Shown: positions 1 to 6,522 of the stretch, one piece after another | Layout: each line of letters starts with the position of its first letter | How positions within the stretch are numbered: position 1 is the stretch's first letter | Source of the DNA: an uncultured Fretibacterium sp. | GTDB taxonomy: Bacteria > Synergistota > Synergistia > Synergistales > Aminobacteriaceae | DNA: 7,109 nucleotides | Direction: 5' to 3' | Assembly (NCBI RefSeq): GCF_938040765.1 | Contig: NZ_CALIAA010000227.1 | Coordinates: forward strand, 1-7,109 | Position numbers and translations under genes: made by a program | The notes under the pieces: generated by a model | Told to the model about the DNA's origin: nothing | What the model saw: only the letters and a program-made list of their open reading frames with translations | The model's database searches: none

Positions 1-32
1 CGAGGGTCCCCGGAACGTTCCGGGGACCCTCG
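1..32. terminator. Perfect 32-base palindrome, probable transcription terminator
   Basis: Bases 1-16 are the exact reverse complement of bases 17-32, so the RNA can fold into a very GC-rich hairpin with a tight central loop around ACGT. It lies about 80 bases beyond the stop codon of the minus-strand regulator and is the first thing transcription from that gene meets, which fits an intrinsic terminator. The expected U-tract for the minus strand would fall before base 1 and cannot be seen. On the plus strand the following bases (AGTTTGTACC) are only weakly U-rich. It could instead end, or jointly end, a gene to the left of the window. Confidence 0.6.
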
Positions 33-112
33 AGTTTGTACCGAGTTTCAAACGAATCGGTCTGGGGAATCGTCCAACCGCAGCCTCTCGGGTCGTTTGT
101 CATGCCTCCGCG

Positions 113-1282
113 TCATATCCCCTCGCCCCTGGGATGGCGTCCGAACTTTCTCAGGATCAGGGCGGACCATATCGTGAAGCAGTCGTGGAAATTCCATGGG
201 TCCAGGCCCAGGAGGTCACGCAGTTTCTTCAGGCGGTACTGCAGCGTGTTTCGATGGATGGACAGGGAACGGGCCACATCCGTAGGAGCGAAGGGGTTTC
301 GGCACCAGGCAAGAAATGTGTCCGTCAGCTCCGGCGAGATGCCCTCCATGCCCCGCAGCACCCGCTCGACATGCTGACGCTTGCGCCCCGCCGGAATGTA
401 GGAGAGCAGCATCTCGGCTCCGAGCGAGCTCGCCGGGCAGATCCGCATCCCGAGCGCCCGGCCTGTGGAGAGCGCCTCCCGGGCCAGATGCGCGGATTGT
501 GCCAGCAGAGGAAGAGTATCGGCATCGACGCCGATACCCGCCTCCAGGAGCATACCATCCTTCTCCATGTGGTCCGAAAGGGCCTCGCAGAGGTGAAACG
601 CGGACTCCTCCATCTCTCCCTCGTGGCGGTTGCAGGGCAGAGCGAGAAAAAGAACGATCTGTCGGTTTCGCAGGGGGGCGATGAGGTGTGCAGGATTTGA
701 AAAAAAGTTGATGATGCAGTTCAGCGCCATGTCGCGGAAGGCATCCTGCCCCTCCGGCCGACGGCGCAGGTCCTGAAGCTCGAGGATCACGGCTATGCGG
801 CAACGCTCCAGGTCGATCCCCAGCTCTTTGCCGTGCAGGAGGAGGATGTCCGTGTTCTCGTCCTCCGGGCGATAGAGCATGATGCTCTCGGCCAGGTCGC
901 GAACGGCCAACTGCTGGCGCAGCTTGAGCTCCAGAAACGTCTGTTCCATCAGAAGTATCTCCGCCTGTTTGCGTACCAGCAGCCCGTAACGTTCCGCCCT
1001 TTGAGGAGGGGCAGCGATGGAGATGGTCCCCACGACCTGGGCGGACAGGGCGATCGGCGCCGTATATCCGGGCTTTACGCCCTCGAGCCTTGCGGCCTCC
1101 TCCTTGGAGGTCAAGGCGGGCTGACCTGTCCGCATCACCTCCAGGGAGGGTTCGTGGAGTGTTCCGACGCGCTTCTCGTCATTGCAGCCGATGATGATGC
1201 CGCGTTCGTCCGTCACCAGAACGCCGTAACCGATCACCTCGCTGGTGGTCTTCGCGATAGCCTGGGCCGTTTTTTTATGCAT
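113..1282 (-). CDS. CdaR/PucR-type transcriptional regulator (sugar-diacid recognition domain plus C-terminal HTH)
   Basis: A 389-residue protein with the layout of the CdaR (carbohydrate diacid regulator) family. Residues about 1-130 resemble the putative sugar-diacid recognition domain, with the typical run GVLVTDERGIIIGCND near the start and GYTAPIALSAQVVGTISIA further on. A divergent middle part follows, then a C-terminal PucR-type helix-turn-helix at about 335-357 (DVARSLSIHRNTLQYRLKKL). Such proteins are cytoplasmic DNA-binding regulators, often activators, that respond to a small carboxylic acid. ATG at 1282 is chosen because the minus strand has AGAGGGAG eight bases upstream; the frame stays open to a TTG at 1318 that lacks such a site. 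It is divergent from the grd genes, which makes it their likely regulator. The ligand is unknown and need not be a diacid. Family assignment is firm; target and ligand are inference. Confidence 0.9.
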   Translation of the reverse strand: MHKKTAQAIAKTTSEVIGYGVLVTDERGIIIGCNDEKRVGTLHEPSLEVMRTGQPALTSKEEAARLEGVKPGYTAPIALSAQVVGTISIAAPPQRAERYGLLVRKQAEILLMEQTFLELKLRQQLAVRDLAESIMLYRPEDENTDILLLHGKELGIDLERCRIAVILELQDLRRRPEGQDAFRDMALNCIINFFSNPAHLIAPLRNRQIVLFLALPCNRHEGEMEESAFHLCEALSDHMEKDGMLLEAGIGVDADTLPLLAQSAHLAREALSTGRALGMRICPASSLGAEMLLSYIPAGRKRQHVERVLRGMEGISPELTDTFLAWCRNPFAPTDVARSLSIHRNTLQYRLKKLRDLLGLDPWNFHDCFTIWSALILRKFGRHPRGEGI

Positions 1283-1317
1283 TGCCGCATCTCCCTCTCG
1301 AGAATCCCACAGAAGCA

Positions 1318-1343
1318 AAAAGCTTGAGACATTTTATGCTTTT
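1318..1343. promoter_or_regulatory. Inverted repeat AAAAGC-N14-GCTTTT, possible operator
   Basis: Six-base arms at 1318-1323 and 1338-1343 are exact reverse complements, separated by 14 bases. The repeat sits in the AT-rich divergent region, just downstream of the predicted minus-strand start of transcription, where a bound regulator could block or tune its own gene. The arms are short and AT-rich, so chance is a real alternative. No known operator consensus was matched. Confidence 0.3.
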
Positions 1344-1354
1344 GACCAATTTTT

Positions 1355-1383
1355 ATTTTAATGGATTCCGTTTTTATGGGCAA
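1355..1383 (-). promoter_or_regulatory. Candidate sigma-70-type promoter for the CdaR-family regulator
   Basis: On the minus strand TTGCCC (1383-1378) and TAAAAT (1360-1355) are separated by 17 bases, matching the -35 and -10 consensus at about four and five of six positions. Transcription would start near 1348, giving a leader of roughly 65 bases before the ATG at 1282. The surrounding bases are markedly AT-rich compared with the GC-rich genes on either side. No equally good promoter was found on the plus strand for grdE, which may mean activator dependence or simply a non-consensus promoter. Confidence 0.4.
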
Positions 1384-1453
1384 GGGCCTAATGAAGAATG
1401 GATTGCTCATTTGTATCCTTTTAAGGAGCGTTGAAAGGCTTTCCGGTGCGTGG

Positions 1454-1476
1454 GCCCGTCATGATTTGAAACGGGC
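1454..1476 (+). other. Small hairpin in the grdE leader
   Basis: GCCCGT (1454-1459) and ACGGGC (1471-1476) can pair, extendable by one G-U pair, around an 11-base loop. It ends 14 bases before the AGGAGG ribosome site of grdE (1491-1496). It might protect or modulate the leader, but has no U-tract and matches no riboswitch I recognise. Weak evidence. Confidence 0.25.
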
Positions 1477-1503
1477 TGGAGCAGGACGAAAGGAGGCAGC
1501 AGC

Positions 1504-2787
1504 ATGAAGCTGGAACTGCACAAGGTGAAGGTTCGGGACGTCCAATGGGGTGACGCCACCTGCGTGAAGGATGGCGTGCTCTACGTCAACAAGGCGGAGG
1601 CCATTGCCTGCGTCAGTGAGGAAAAGCGCTTTGCCAAGGTGGACCTGGAACTGGCCCGTCCTGGGGAGAGCGCGCGCATCATCCCCGTCAAGGACGCGGT
1701 GGAGCCGCGCGTGAAAATGGACGGGAAGGGGTATTATCCCGGGTTCAGTGCGCCCATGAGCCGCTGCGGCGAGGGGCGGACGTTCGTGCTGGACGGGGCG
1801 GCCGTCATAACCTGCGGCCCCATCGTGGCGTTTCAGGAGGGGTTCGTCGACATGAGCGGCCCCGGAGCCGTCTACACTCCGTTCTCCGCGACGCAGAACG
1901 TGGTGCTGGTGGTCGAGCCGATCGCGGATCTGGAGCAGCATCAGTACGAACAGATCCTGCGCGAGGGCGGGCTGAAGCTGGCCGTGTACCTGGCCGACAA
2001 GTGCAAGGATGCCAAACCGGACTGCATCGATGTCTTCGAGAAAGGCACCGTCCCGGAGGAGAACGTCAAACACGCCTCCTTGCCTAAGGTCATCTACGTG
2101 TGCATGAACATCACCCAGGGGCTTCTGCACGATACCTACGTCTACGGCGCGGATATCCGGCCGAGCCTTCCGACCCTCCTTCACCCCAACGAGGTGCTGG
2201 ATGGAGCGATGGTCTCGGGCAACTGCGTCTCGGCCTGCGACAAGAACACCACGTGGCATCACGTCCACAATCCCATTGTCGCGGCGCTTTACGCGCGTCA
2301 CGGCAAGGACCTGAACTTCCTGGGCGTCATTCCGACCCAGGAGAGCACCGTCCTGGCGGGCAAGCTGCGCGCGTCGCAGATGAACCTGTCCATCGCCCGG
2401 GAGCTGGGGGCGGACGGCGTCATCGTCTCGGAGGAGGGGTACGGCAATCCGGATACGGACCTCTGCCTGAACGCCAAGAACTTCGAGCTGGCGGGGATCA
2501 AGTCCGTCGTGGTCTCCGACGAGGCTGCCGGAACGGATGGCGCCAGCCAGAGCCTCGCCGACGCCACACCGGAGATGACGGGGTTCATATCCACGGGCAA
2601 CGTCAACGAGATGCTGGAGGTCCCGGCCATGAAGAAGGTTATCGGATGGCCGGAGTCCATCGCGCACCTCTCGGGCGGCGCTGCGGAGAGTCTTCGTAAG
2701 GACGGTTCCATGTTCGTGGAGATGCAGGCGATCATCGCATCGACGGCGGAGATCGGGTTCAACCGCGTCGGCTGCGAGTGGATTTGA
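1504..2787 (+). CDS. grdE: Glycine/sarcosine/betaine reductase component B, pyruvoyl proprotein subunit (GrdE-like)
   Basis: A 427-residue protein of the GrdE/GrdG/GrdI family, full length for the family. Known members are made as a proprotein that cleaves itself before a cysteine, leaving a pyruvoyl group on the C-terminal piece; this carbonyl is thought to bind the substrate amine as a Schiff base. Here the site is visible as SGNCVSACDKNTTWHH, with Asn240-Cys241 as the expected cleavage point, giving pieces of about 240 and 187 residues. The N-terminus (MKLELHKVKVRDVQWG) and the segment GADGVIVSEEGYGNPDTD also fit the family. The start has a perfect AGGAGG at 1491-1496, seven bases upstream. 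grdB begins 32 bases after its stop, indicating one transcript. The protein acts in the cytoplasm with the selenoprotein subunit as component B. Glycine (GrdE), sarcosine (GrdG) and betaine (GrdI) versions are close paralogues, so the symbol marks family rather than proven substrate. Confidence 0.93.
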   Translation: MKLELHKVKVRDVQWGDATCVKDGVLYVNKAEAIACVSEEKRFAKVDLELARPGESARIIPVKDAVEPRVKMDGKGYYPGFSAPMSRCGEGRTFVLDGAAVITCGPIVAFQEGFVDMSGPGAVYTPFSATQNVVLVVEPIADLEQHQYEQILREGGLKLAVYLADKCKDAKPDCIDVFEKGTVPEENVKHASLPKVIYVCMNITQGLLHDTYVYGADIRPSLPTLLHPNEVLDGAMVSGNCVSACDKNTTWHHVHNPIVAALYARHGKDLNFLGVIPTQESTVLAGKLRASQMNLSIARELGADGVIVSEEGYGNPDTDLCLNAKNFELAGIKSVVVSDEAAGTDGASQSLADATPEMTGFISTGNVNEMLEVPAMKKVIGWPESIAHLSGGAAESLRKDGSMFVEMQAIIASTAEIGFNRVGCEWI

Positions 2788-2819
2788 CGGATGGGCGTCT
2801 GTAAGGGAGGAAGATGACC

Positions 2820-4127
2820 ATGAAGCGTGTCGTACATTACATAAATCAGTTTTATGCCGGCATCGGCGGAGAGGATAAGGCGGACCAGACGCCCCTCTTC
2901 AAGACGGAATTGGTCGGGCCTGGCGTGGGGTTGGCGAAGGAGCTGGAGGGCAAGGCCGAGATCGTCGGAACGGTCGTCTGCGGCGACGGCTACTATGGCG
3001 AGCACACCGACGAGGCGCGCGCCGAATGCCTCAAGATGATCAAGGAGGCGAAGCCCGACCTGCTGGTTGCCGGTCCTGCCTTCAACGCGGGGCGCTACGG
3101 CTTCGCCTGCGGCGACATCGCGGCCACGGCAGCGGCGGAGCTGAATATCCCGACCGTGACGGCCATGTATCCGGAAAACCCCGGCGTCGAGCTTTATTCC
3201 AAGAAGACGTACATCGTGCCCTGCGCCGACAGCGCCCGGGGTATGGCCGCGGCCCTGAAGGGCATCGCCGCGCTCTCCGCCAAGCTGCTGTCGGGGGAGA
3301 AGATGGGGCCGGCCCGCGAGGAGGGCTATATCCACAGGGGGATCCGAAAGAACTTCATCCATGAAAAGAGCGGAGCGGAGCGCGCCGTCGAAATGCTCCT
3401 CAAGAAGCTGAAGGGCGAGGAGTTCCGTACGGAATACGAGATGCCCAAGTTCAACAAGATCCCGCCTGCAGCCCCCGTGAAGGACCTCAAGCATGCGACG
3501 ATCGCCCTGGTGAGCTCGGGGGGCATCGTGCCGCTGGGCAATCCGGACCATATCCGGGTCTCCTCCGCCGAGAGCTATGGCCGGTATGACATCTCCAAGA
3601 TCGATGATATGACGGACAAGAACTACGAGTCCGTGCACGGCGGCTACGACCGCGTTTGGGCCAACCAGGACCCGGATGTCGTCGTTCCGCTCGACGTGAT
3701 GCGCGACCTGGAGAAGGAGGGTGTCTACGGCAAGCTGCACCCGTATTTCTACACCACCACGGGAACCGGAACGGCCGTGGCGTTCGCGGAGAAGTTCGGA
3801 CGGGAGATAGGCGAGGAACTCAAGAAGGCTGGGGTGGACGCGGCGATTCTGACATCGACCTGAGGCACCTGTACTCGATGCGGTGCATCGATGACGCGCG
3901 AGATCGAGAAGGCAGCGGGTATTCCCGTCGTTCAGATTGCAACGATCGTTCCCATCATGCTGACGGTCGGCGCCAACCGTATTGTCCCCGGTGTGGCGAT
4001 TCCTCACCCGGTGGGTGCTCCCGAACTGGGGGAGGAGGAGGACAAGGCCACGCGGCGTGAGCTGGTCCTCCGTTCTTTCAAGGCCATGGAGACCCCGATC
4101 GACGAACAGACCGTTTTCGAGAAGTAG
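2820..4127 (+). CDS. grdB: Glycine/sarcosine/betaine reductase component B, selenocysteine-containing subunit (GrdB-like)
   Basis: A 435-residue selenoprotein read through an in-frame UGA at 3861-3863. Family features lie on both sides: RVVHYINQF at the N-terminus, GPAFNAGRYGFACGD and SSGGIVPLGNPDH in the body, and the active-site run TST-U-GTCTRCGA with Sec348, Cys351 and Cys354. The frame then continues through VGANRIVPGVAIPHPVG to TAG at 4125-4127. GrdB-type subunits use Sec to attack the pyruvoyl-bound substrate and pass the carboxymethyl group to selenoprotein A. Stopping at the UGA would remove the catalytic centre, so a pseudogene is unlikely. ATG 2820 is preferred because GGAGG (2806-2810) is nine bases upstream; the in-frame ATG at 2814 is only three bases from it and would add Met-Thr (Sec350). 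The host must have selABCD-type selenocysteine machinery. GrdF (sarcosine) and GrdH (betaine) are close relatives and are not excluded. Confidence 0.93.
3861..3900 (+). promoter_or_regulatory. Bacterial SECIS-like element with the UGA selenocysteine codon of grdB
   Basis: UGA (3861-3863) is followed by 18 bases and then an apical loop GGU (3882-3884) closed by a perfect seven-pair stem, TCGATGC (3875-3881) with GCATCGA (3885-3891). A lower helix may extend it after two mismatches (U3872-A3894, G3871-C3895, U3870-G3896). The geometry closely resembles the E. coli fdhF SECIS, where a GGU-containing loop lies at about the same distance from UGA and binds SelB. The element lies wholly inside the coding sequence, as expected for bacteria. 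Confidence 0.8.
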
Positions 4128-4144
4128 GCTTGACCGAGAGGGCC

Positions 4145-4552
4145 ATGAGCGAGCTCGGACATCTCGAAATCGTCACCAACAACCCCAGGCTGACCGCGGA
4201 TTTCGCGGCCAGCCATGGGGTTGTTCGCATCGAAGCCGTGGAGGGGTCCCCCCTCGACGTCCTGTCCCGAACGGAGGAGCTGCTCCAGGATGGATATCGC
4301 CTTGTCTCTGCTCCTCTGCCGCCTAACATCCCACTGATGCGCGCGCCTTACAGGTCGCTCCTGGTCGAGCGGGCCGACAGGCGCTACGACGTCGCGGGCC
4401 TGACGGCCCTTTCCAAGGCGCGGGAGCGCCTGGAGACCCAGCGGGCAATCGACTCGAGCGCAGGATCGGGAACGGACGCGGACTTCGCCTTGATCGACGA
4501 GGAGCTTCTGCTGAGGACCCTGCGGGACTATGGCCTGGGCCTCGCCCTTTGA
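4145..4552 (+). CDS. grdX: GrdX family protein
   Basis: A 135-residue protein resembling GrdX, a small protein of unknown biochemical role found in glycine reductase operons. Supporting features are IVTNNP at residues 9-14, PLPPNIPLMRAPYRS at 57-71 and DFALIDEEL at 113-121. No signal peptide or membrane segment is seen, so it is probably cytoplasmic. It follows the grdB stop by 17 bases and is surely co-transcribed. In well-studied Clostridium-type clusters grdX is, as I recall, near the front of the operon; here it follows grdB. ATG 4145 is chosen for its codon and family-like N-terminal length. A TTG at 4130 in the same frame would add five residues; neither start has an ideally placed ribosome site. 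The identification rests on motif resemblance and context. Confidence 0.82.
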   Translation: MSELGHLEIVTNNPRLTADFAASHGVVRIEAVEGSPLDVLSRTEELLQDGYRLVSAPLPPNIPLMRAPYRSLLVERADRRYDVAGLTALSKARERLETQRAIDSSAGSGTDADFALIDEELLLRTLRDYGLGLAL

Positions 4553-4609
4553 CATGAGGGCTTGTCTCGGTCCAAAAGCTCCAAAGCCCTTCGTAACAAC
4601 AGTATCTCC

Positions 4610-4629
4610 GCGCGGGAATCGCCCCGCGC
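4610..4629 (+). other. GC-rich hairpin in the leader of the transporter gene
   Basis: GCGCGGG (4610-4616) pairs exactly with CCCGCGC (4623-4629) around a six-base loop. It lies about 20 bases before the transporter start and is not followed by a U-tract, so it is a poor terminator. It could stabilise a processed message or set transporter output relative to the upstream grd genes. A second, weaker inverted repeat (4557-4563 with 4584-4590) lies in the same 96-base gap. Confidence 0.4.
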
Positions 4630-4648
4630 ATACTAACGGAAAGGCGGA

Positions 4649-6031
4649 ATGAACATGACGGAACAGCGTGAGAATTGGGGAAGTCGTATCGGTTTCATCC
4701 TTTCAGCGGCCGGGTTTTCCATAGGTCTTGGAAACATCTGGCGCTTTCCGTACCTTGTGGGGACCTACGGAGGCGGCGCGTTTCTGCTGGTCTACGTGCT
4801 GATCTGCGTTCTGATCGGTGTTCCCCTCTTCATCGCCGAGGTCGGCCTGGGACGCAAAACCATGCTGACGCCCATCGTCGGCATGAAGAAGCTGGCGGGC
4901 GGCAAGAGTACTCCCTGGTCGCTCATCGGCTGGGTGGGCTGCCTGGCCTGTATCGTCCTGATGTCCTACTATATGGTGATCATCGGCTGGATGTTCGCCT
5001 ACGCCGTCAAGTCCGTCTCCGGTACTTTCAATGGAATTGATCCCGAGGGCACCAAGGCCATATTCCAGGAGTTCATGAACAGCCCCGTGGAGATGGCAGG
5101 CTACACGCTGTTCGTCATCGCCGTCCTGGGCCTCACCGTCACTCAGGGGCTGAAGAACGGCGTGGAGCGGGCCTGCAAGTGGATGCTCCCGATCCTGGGC
5201 ATCATGCTGGTGGTGCTGGCGGCGCGTTCCCTCACCATGACACCTCAGGTGGAGGGCGGCAAGACGGCCCTGGATGGGCTGAAGTGGTATCTGACGCCGG
5301 ACTTCAGCAAGATCACGGGCCAGGCCATCCTGGCGGCCCTGGGGCAGTCCTTCTTCTCCATCGGCATCGGCATTTCCACCGCCATCGTCTATGGTTCTTA
5401 CCTCAAGCCCGACAGCAACATCCCCGTGGACAGCTGCTGGGTCGTCTCCATGGATACCGGCTTCGCCGTCATTGCGGGAATCGTGATCTTCCCCGCCCTC
5501 TTCTGCTACGGCATGGACCCGACATCCCGCGGCTTTGGGCTGGTCTTCGAGACGCTGCCGATCATCTTCGGCAAGATGGCCGGCGGTCAGTTCTGGGGCA
5601 TGATGTTCTTCTTCCTGGCCGCGCTGGCGGGCTTCACGTCGGGCATTGGCTATCTGGAGGCCCCCGCGGCCAGTTTCGCGGAGTACTTCGGGATCAGCCG
5701 CAAGAAGTCCACGTGGGGCTGCCTTGCAGTCATGTTCCTGCTGGGGATCCCCTCCATCCTCTCCCTGAGCGCGGGCAGCGTCTGGAGCACCTACAAGATC
5801 ATGGGCAGGAGCATCTTCGATTTCGCGGACCATCTGTCCGGCGACATCATGATGCCCGTCGACGCACTGCTGGTTGCCCTCTACCTGACGTTCGTGTGGA
5901 AGTTCGAGAACTACCGGGACGAGTGCAACGTGGGAGCCACGGGTCTAATCCGCGTCGCTACCTGGTGGAAGCCGTTGGTGGCGTATCTCATTCCGCTCGC
6001 CCTCCTGACCATTCTTTACAGGGGACTGTAG
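4649..6031 (+). CDS. Neurotransmitter:sodium symporter (NSS) family transporter, probable glycine/methylated-glycine importer
   Basis: A 460-residue inner-membrane protein of the LeuT-fold NSS family, which couples Na+ entry to amino acid uptake. Eleven hydrophobic helices can be placed, roughly at 13-37, 43-66, 90-122, 151-166, 174-195, 226-251, 265-289, 312-347, 354-374, 400-418 and 437-457, the count known for bacterial members such as MhsT. Signatures include GLGNIWRFPY in helix 1, PLFIAEVGLGR ending helix 2, the SYY motif (Y108) in helix 3 and AGFTS in helix 8 (T330 and S331, expected Na2 ligands). D269 may replace chloride, like the acidic residue of other bacterial members. In helix 6 the run is FFSIGIG, with Gly239 where LeuT has Ser256. 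A ribosome site (AAGGCGG) lies just upstream of ATG 4649. It follows grdX by 96 bases and is the last gene before a strong terminator, so it probably supplies the reductase substrate. Substrate identity is inference. Confidence 0.93.
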   Translation: MNMTEQRENWGSRIGFILSAAGFSIGLGNIWRFPYLVGTYGGGAFLLVYVLICVLIGVPLFIAEVGLGRKTMLTPIVGMKKLAGGKSTPWSLIGWVGCLACIVLMSYYMVIIGWMFAYAVKSVSGTFNGIDPEGTKAIFQEFMNSPVEMAGYTLFVIAVLGLTVTQGLKNGVERACKWMLPILGIMLVVLAARSLTMTPQVEGGKTALDGLKWYLTPDFSKITGQAILAALGQSFFSIGIGISTAIVYGSYLKPDSNIPVDSCWVVSMDTGFAVIAGIVIFPALFCYGMDPTSRGFGLVFETLPIIFGKMAGGQFWGMMFFFLAALAGFTSGIGYLEAPAASFAEYFGISRKKSTWGCLAVMFLLGIPSILSLSAGSVWSTYKIMGRSIFDFADHLSGDIMMPVDALLVALYLTFVWKFENYRDECNVGATGLIRVATWWKPLVAYLIPLALLTILYRGL

Positions 6032-6048
6032 CAGGGCGTACCGCTGTA

Positions 6049-6085
6049 AAAACGGGGCCATCGGCGCAGCCGGTGGTCCCGTTTT
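6049..6085 (+). terminator. Strong rho-independent terminator ending the grd-transporter operon
   Basis: A 17-pair stem (6049-6065 with 6069-6085) closes on a three-base GCA loop, with only two G-U pairs. It begins with an A-tract and ends with TTTT followed by CTAT, so it could also work on the opposite strand. It starts 18 bases after the transporter stop codon and marks the end of the transcription unit. Confidence 0.88.
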
Positions 6086-6089
6086 CTAT

Positions 6090-6433
6090 CAGAGTTCCGC
6101 CAGCCCAGCAGGTTCGCCACGACATCGAACGCCTTCTGCTGCCGACCTCCAAGCTCCATCACTTATTTGTTTTTGCACCCTGCAGGAGATGGCTTTCGGC
6201 TTTTCAATCGAGGCTCGACATCGTTTTCCCCAACCGTCCCTGCAGACGCTCTTTTTTACCTGCGATTCGGGCACGCCGAACTGCAGGTTCTCCTCCGAGC
6301 CCATTTTGTCCTTTTCATGGACAAGGTCCCCTACCCGGAGGATGTCGAAGCCGGGGTTTCCAAGCTGGAGCTCCGGTCCTTCGATTTTCGGGATGAGATG
6401 CGCGGTTTCCCGATCCTCGTGTCGACATGCTCG
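6090..6433. other. Stretch without a confident gene; possible degraded coding remnant
   Basis: No gene, RNA or insertion element is recognised here. Base composition is more mixed than in the flanking genes, with several T-runs at 6160-6260. Open frames of about 119 codons exist on both strands: minus, 6448-6089, from a TTG without a ribosome site; and plus, 6167-6526, which runs into the next gene's start. From about 6270 to 6420 the minus reading looks protein-like (for example GNPGFDILRVGDLVHEKDKM) and its third codon positions are GC-rich, but the plus reading is almost equally so. It matches no family I know. It could be a decayed gene, an unrecognised small protein or plain intergenic DNA. 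Confidence 0.4.
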
Positions 6434-6442
6434 TGTTATTAT
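6434..6442 (+). promoter_or_regulatory. Candidate extended -10 promoter for the cyclophilin gene
   Basis: TGTTATTAT gives a TGn extension followed by TATTAT, five of six matches to the -10 consensus. No convincing -35 box lies 16-18 bases upstream, which extended -10 promoters can do without. Transcription would start near 6449, leaving a leader of about 75 bases. The strong terminator at 6049-6085 makes a separate promoter for this gene necessary. Confidence 0.4.
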
Positions 6443-6522
6443 GAACAAATGCAGCGTTTTCGCCGCAGACCGTTTATCGGGTTGTTTTGTCGAAAGCCGG
6501 TTATCGAGAGGAGATATCTGTT

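Noticed and set aside
1283..1503. Glycine riboswitch or sigma-54 promoter upstream of grdE
   Set aside because: No conserved glycine aptamer core was found by eye, and no GG/GC pair with -24/-12 spacing fits convincingly.
1459..2667. Minus-strand open frame of 402 codons opposite grdE
   Set aside because: Mirror image of the grdE codons with no recognisable domain or ribosome site.
3861..3863. Nonsense mutation or frameshift making grdB a pseudogene
   Set aside because: The frame is intact on both sides, the UGA is at the family's selenocysteine position, and a SECIS-like hairpin follows at the right distance.
2298..4007. Long open frame on the minus strand (569 codons) opposite grdE and grdB
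   Set aside because: It is antisense to two recognised genes, has low-complexity Arg/His/Gly/Leu-rich composition and no family resemblance; long antisense frames are common in GC-rich coding DNA.
3891..4127. Separate small gene of 78 codons starting at ATG 3891
   Set aside because: It is the C-terminal part of the GrdB-like selenoprotein; its ATG falls in the SECIS stem and has no ribosome site.
4703..5833. Minus-strand open frame of 376 codons opposite the transporter
   Set aside because: Composition rich in Asp, His, Gln and Arg, typical of the reverse complement of a membrane-protein gene; no domain seen.
6180..6286. Three CTGCAG sites within about 110 bases as a possible repeat array
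   Set aside because: Spacing is irregular, flanks differ and the six-base word is short; chance is sufficient.
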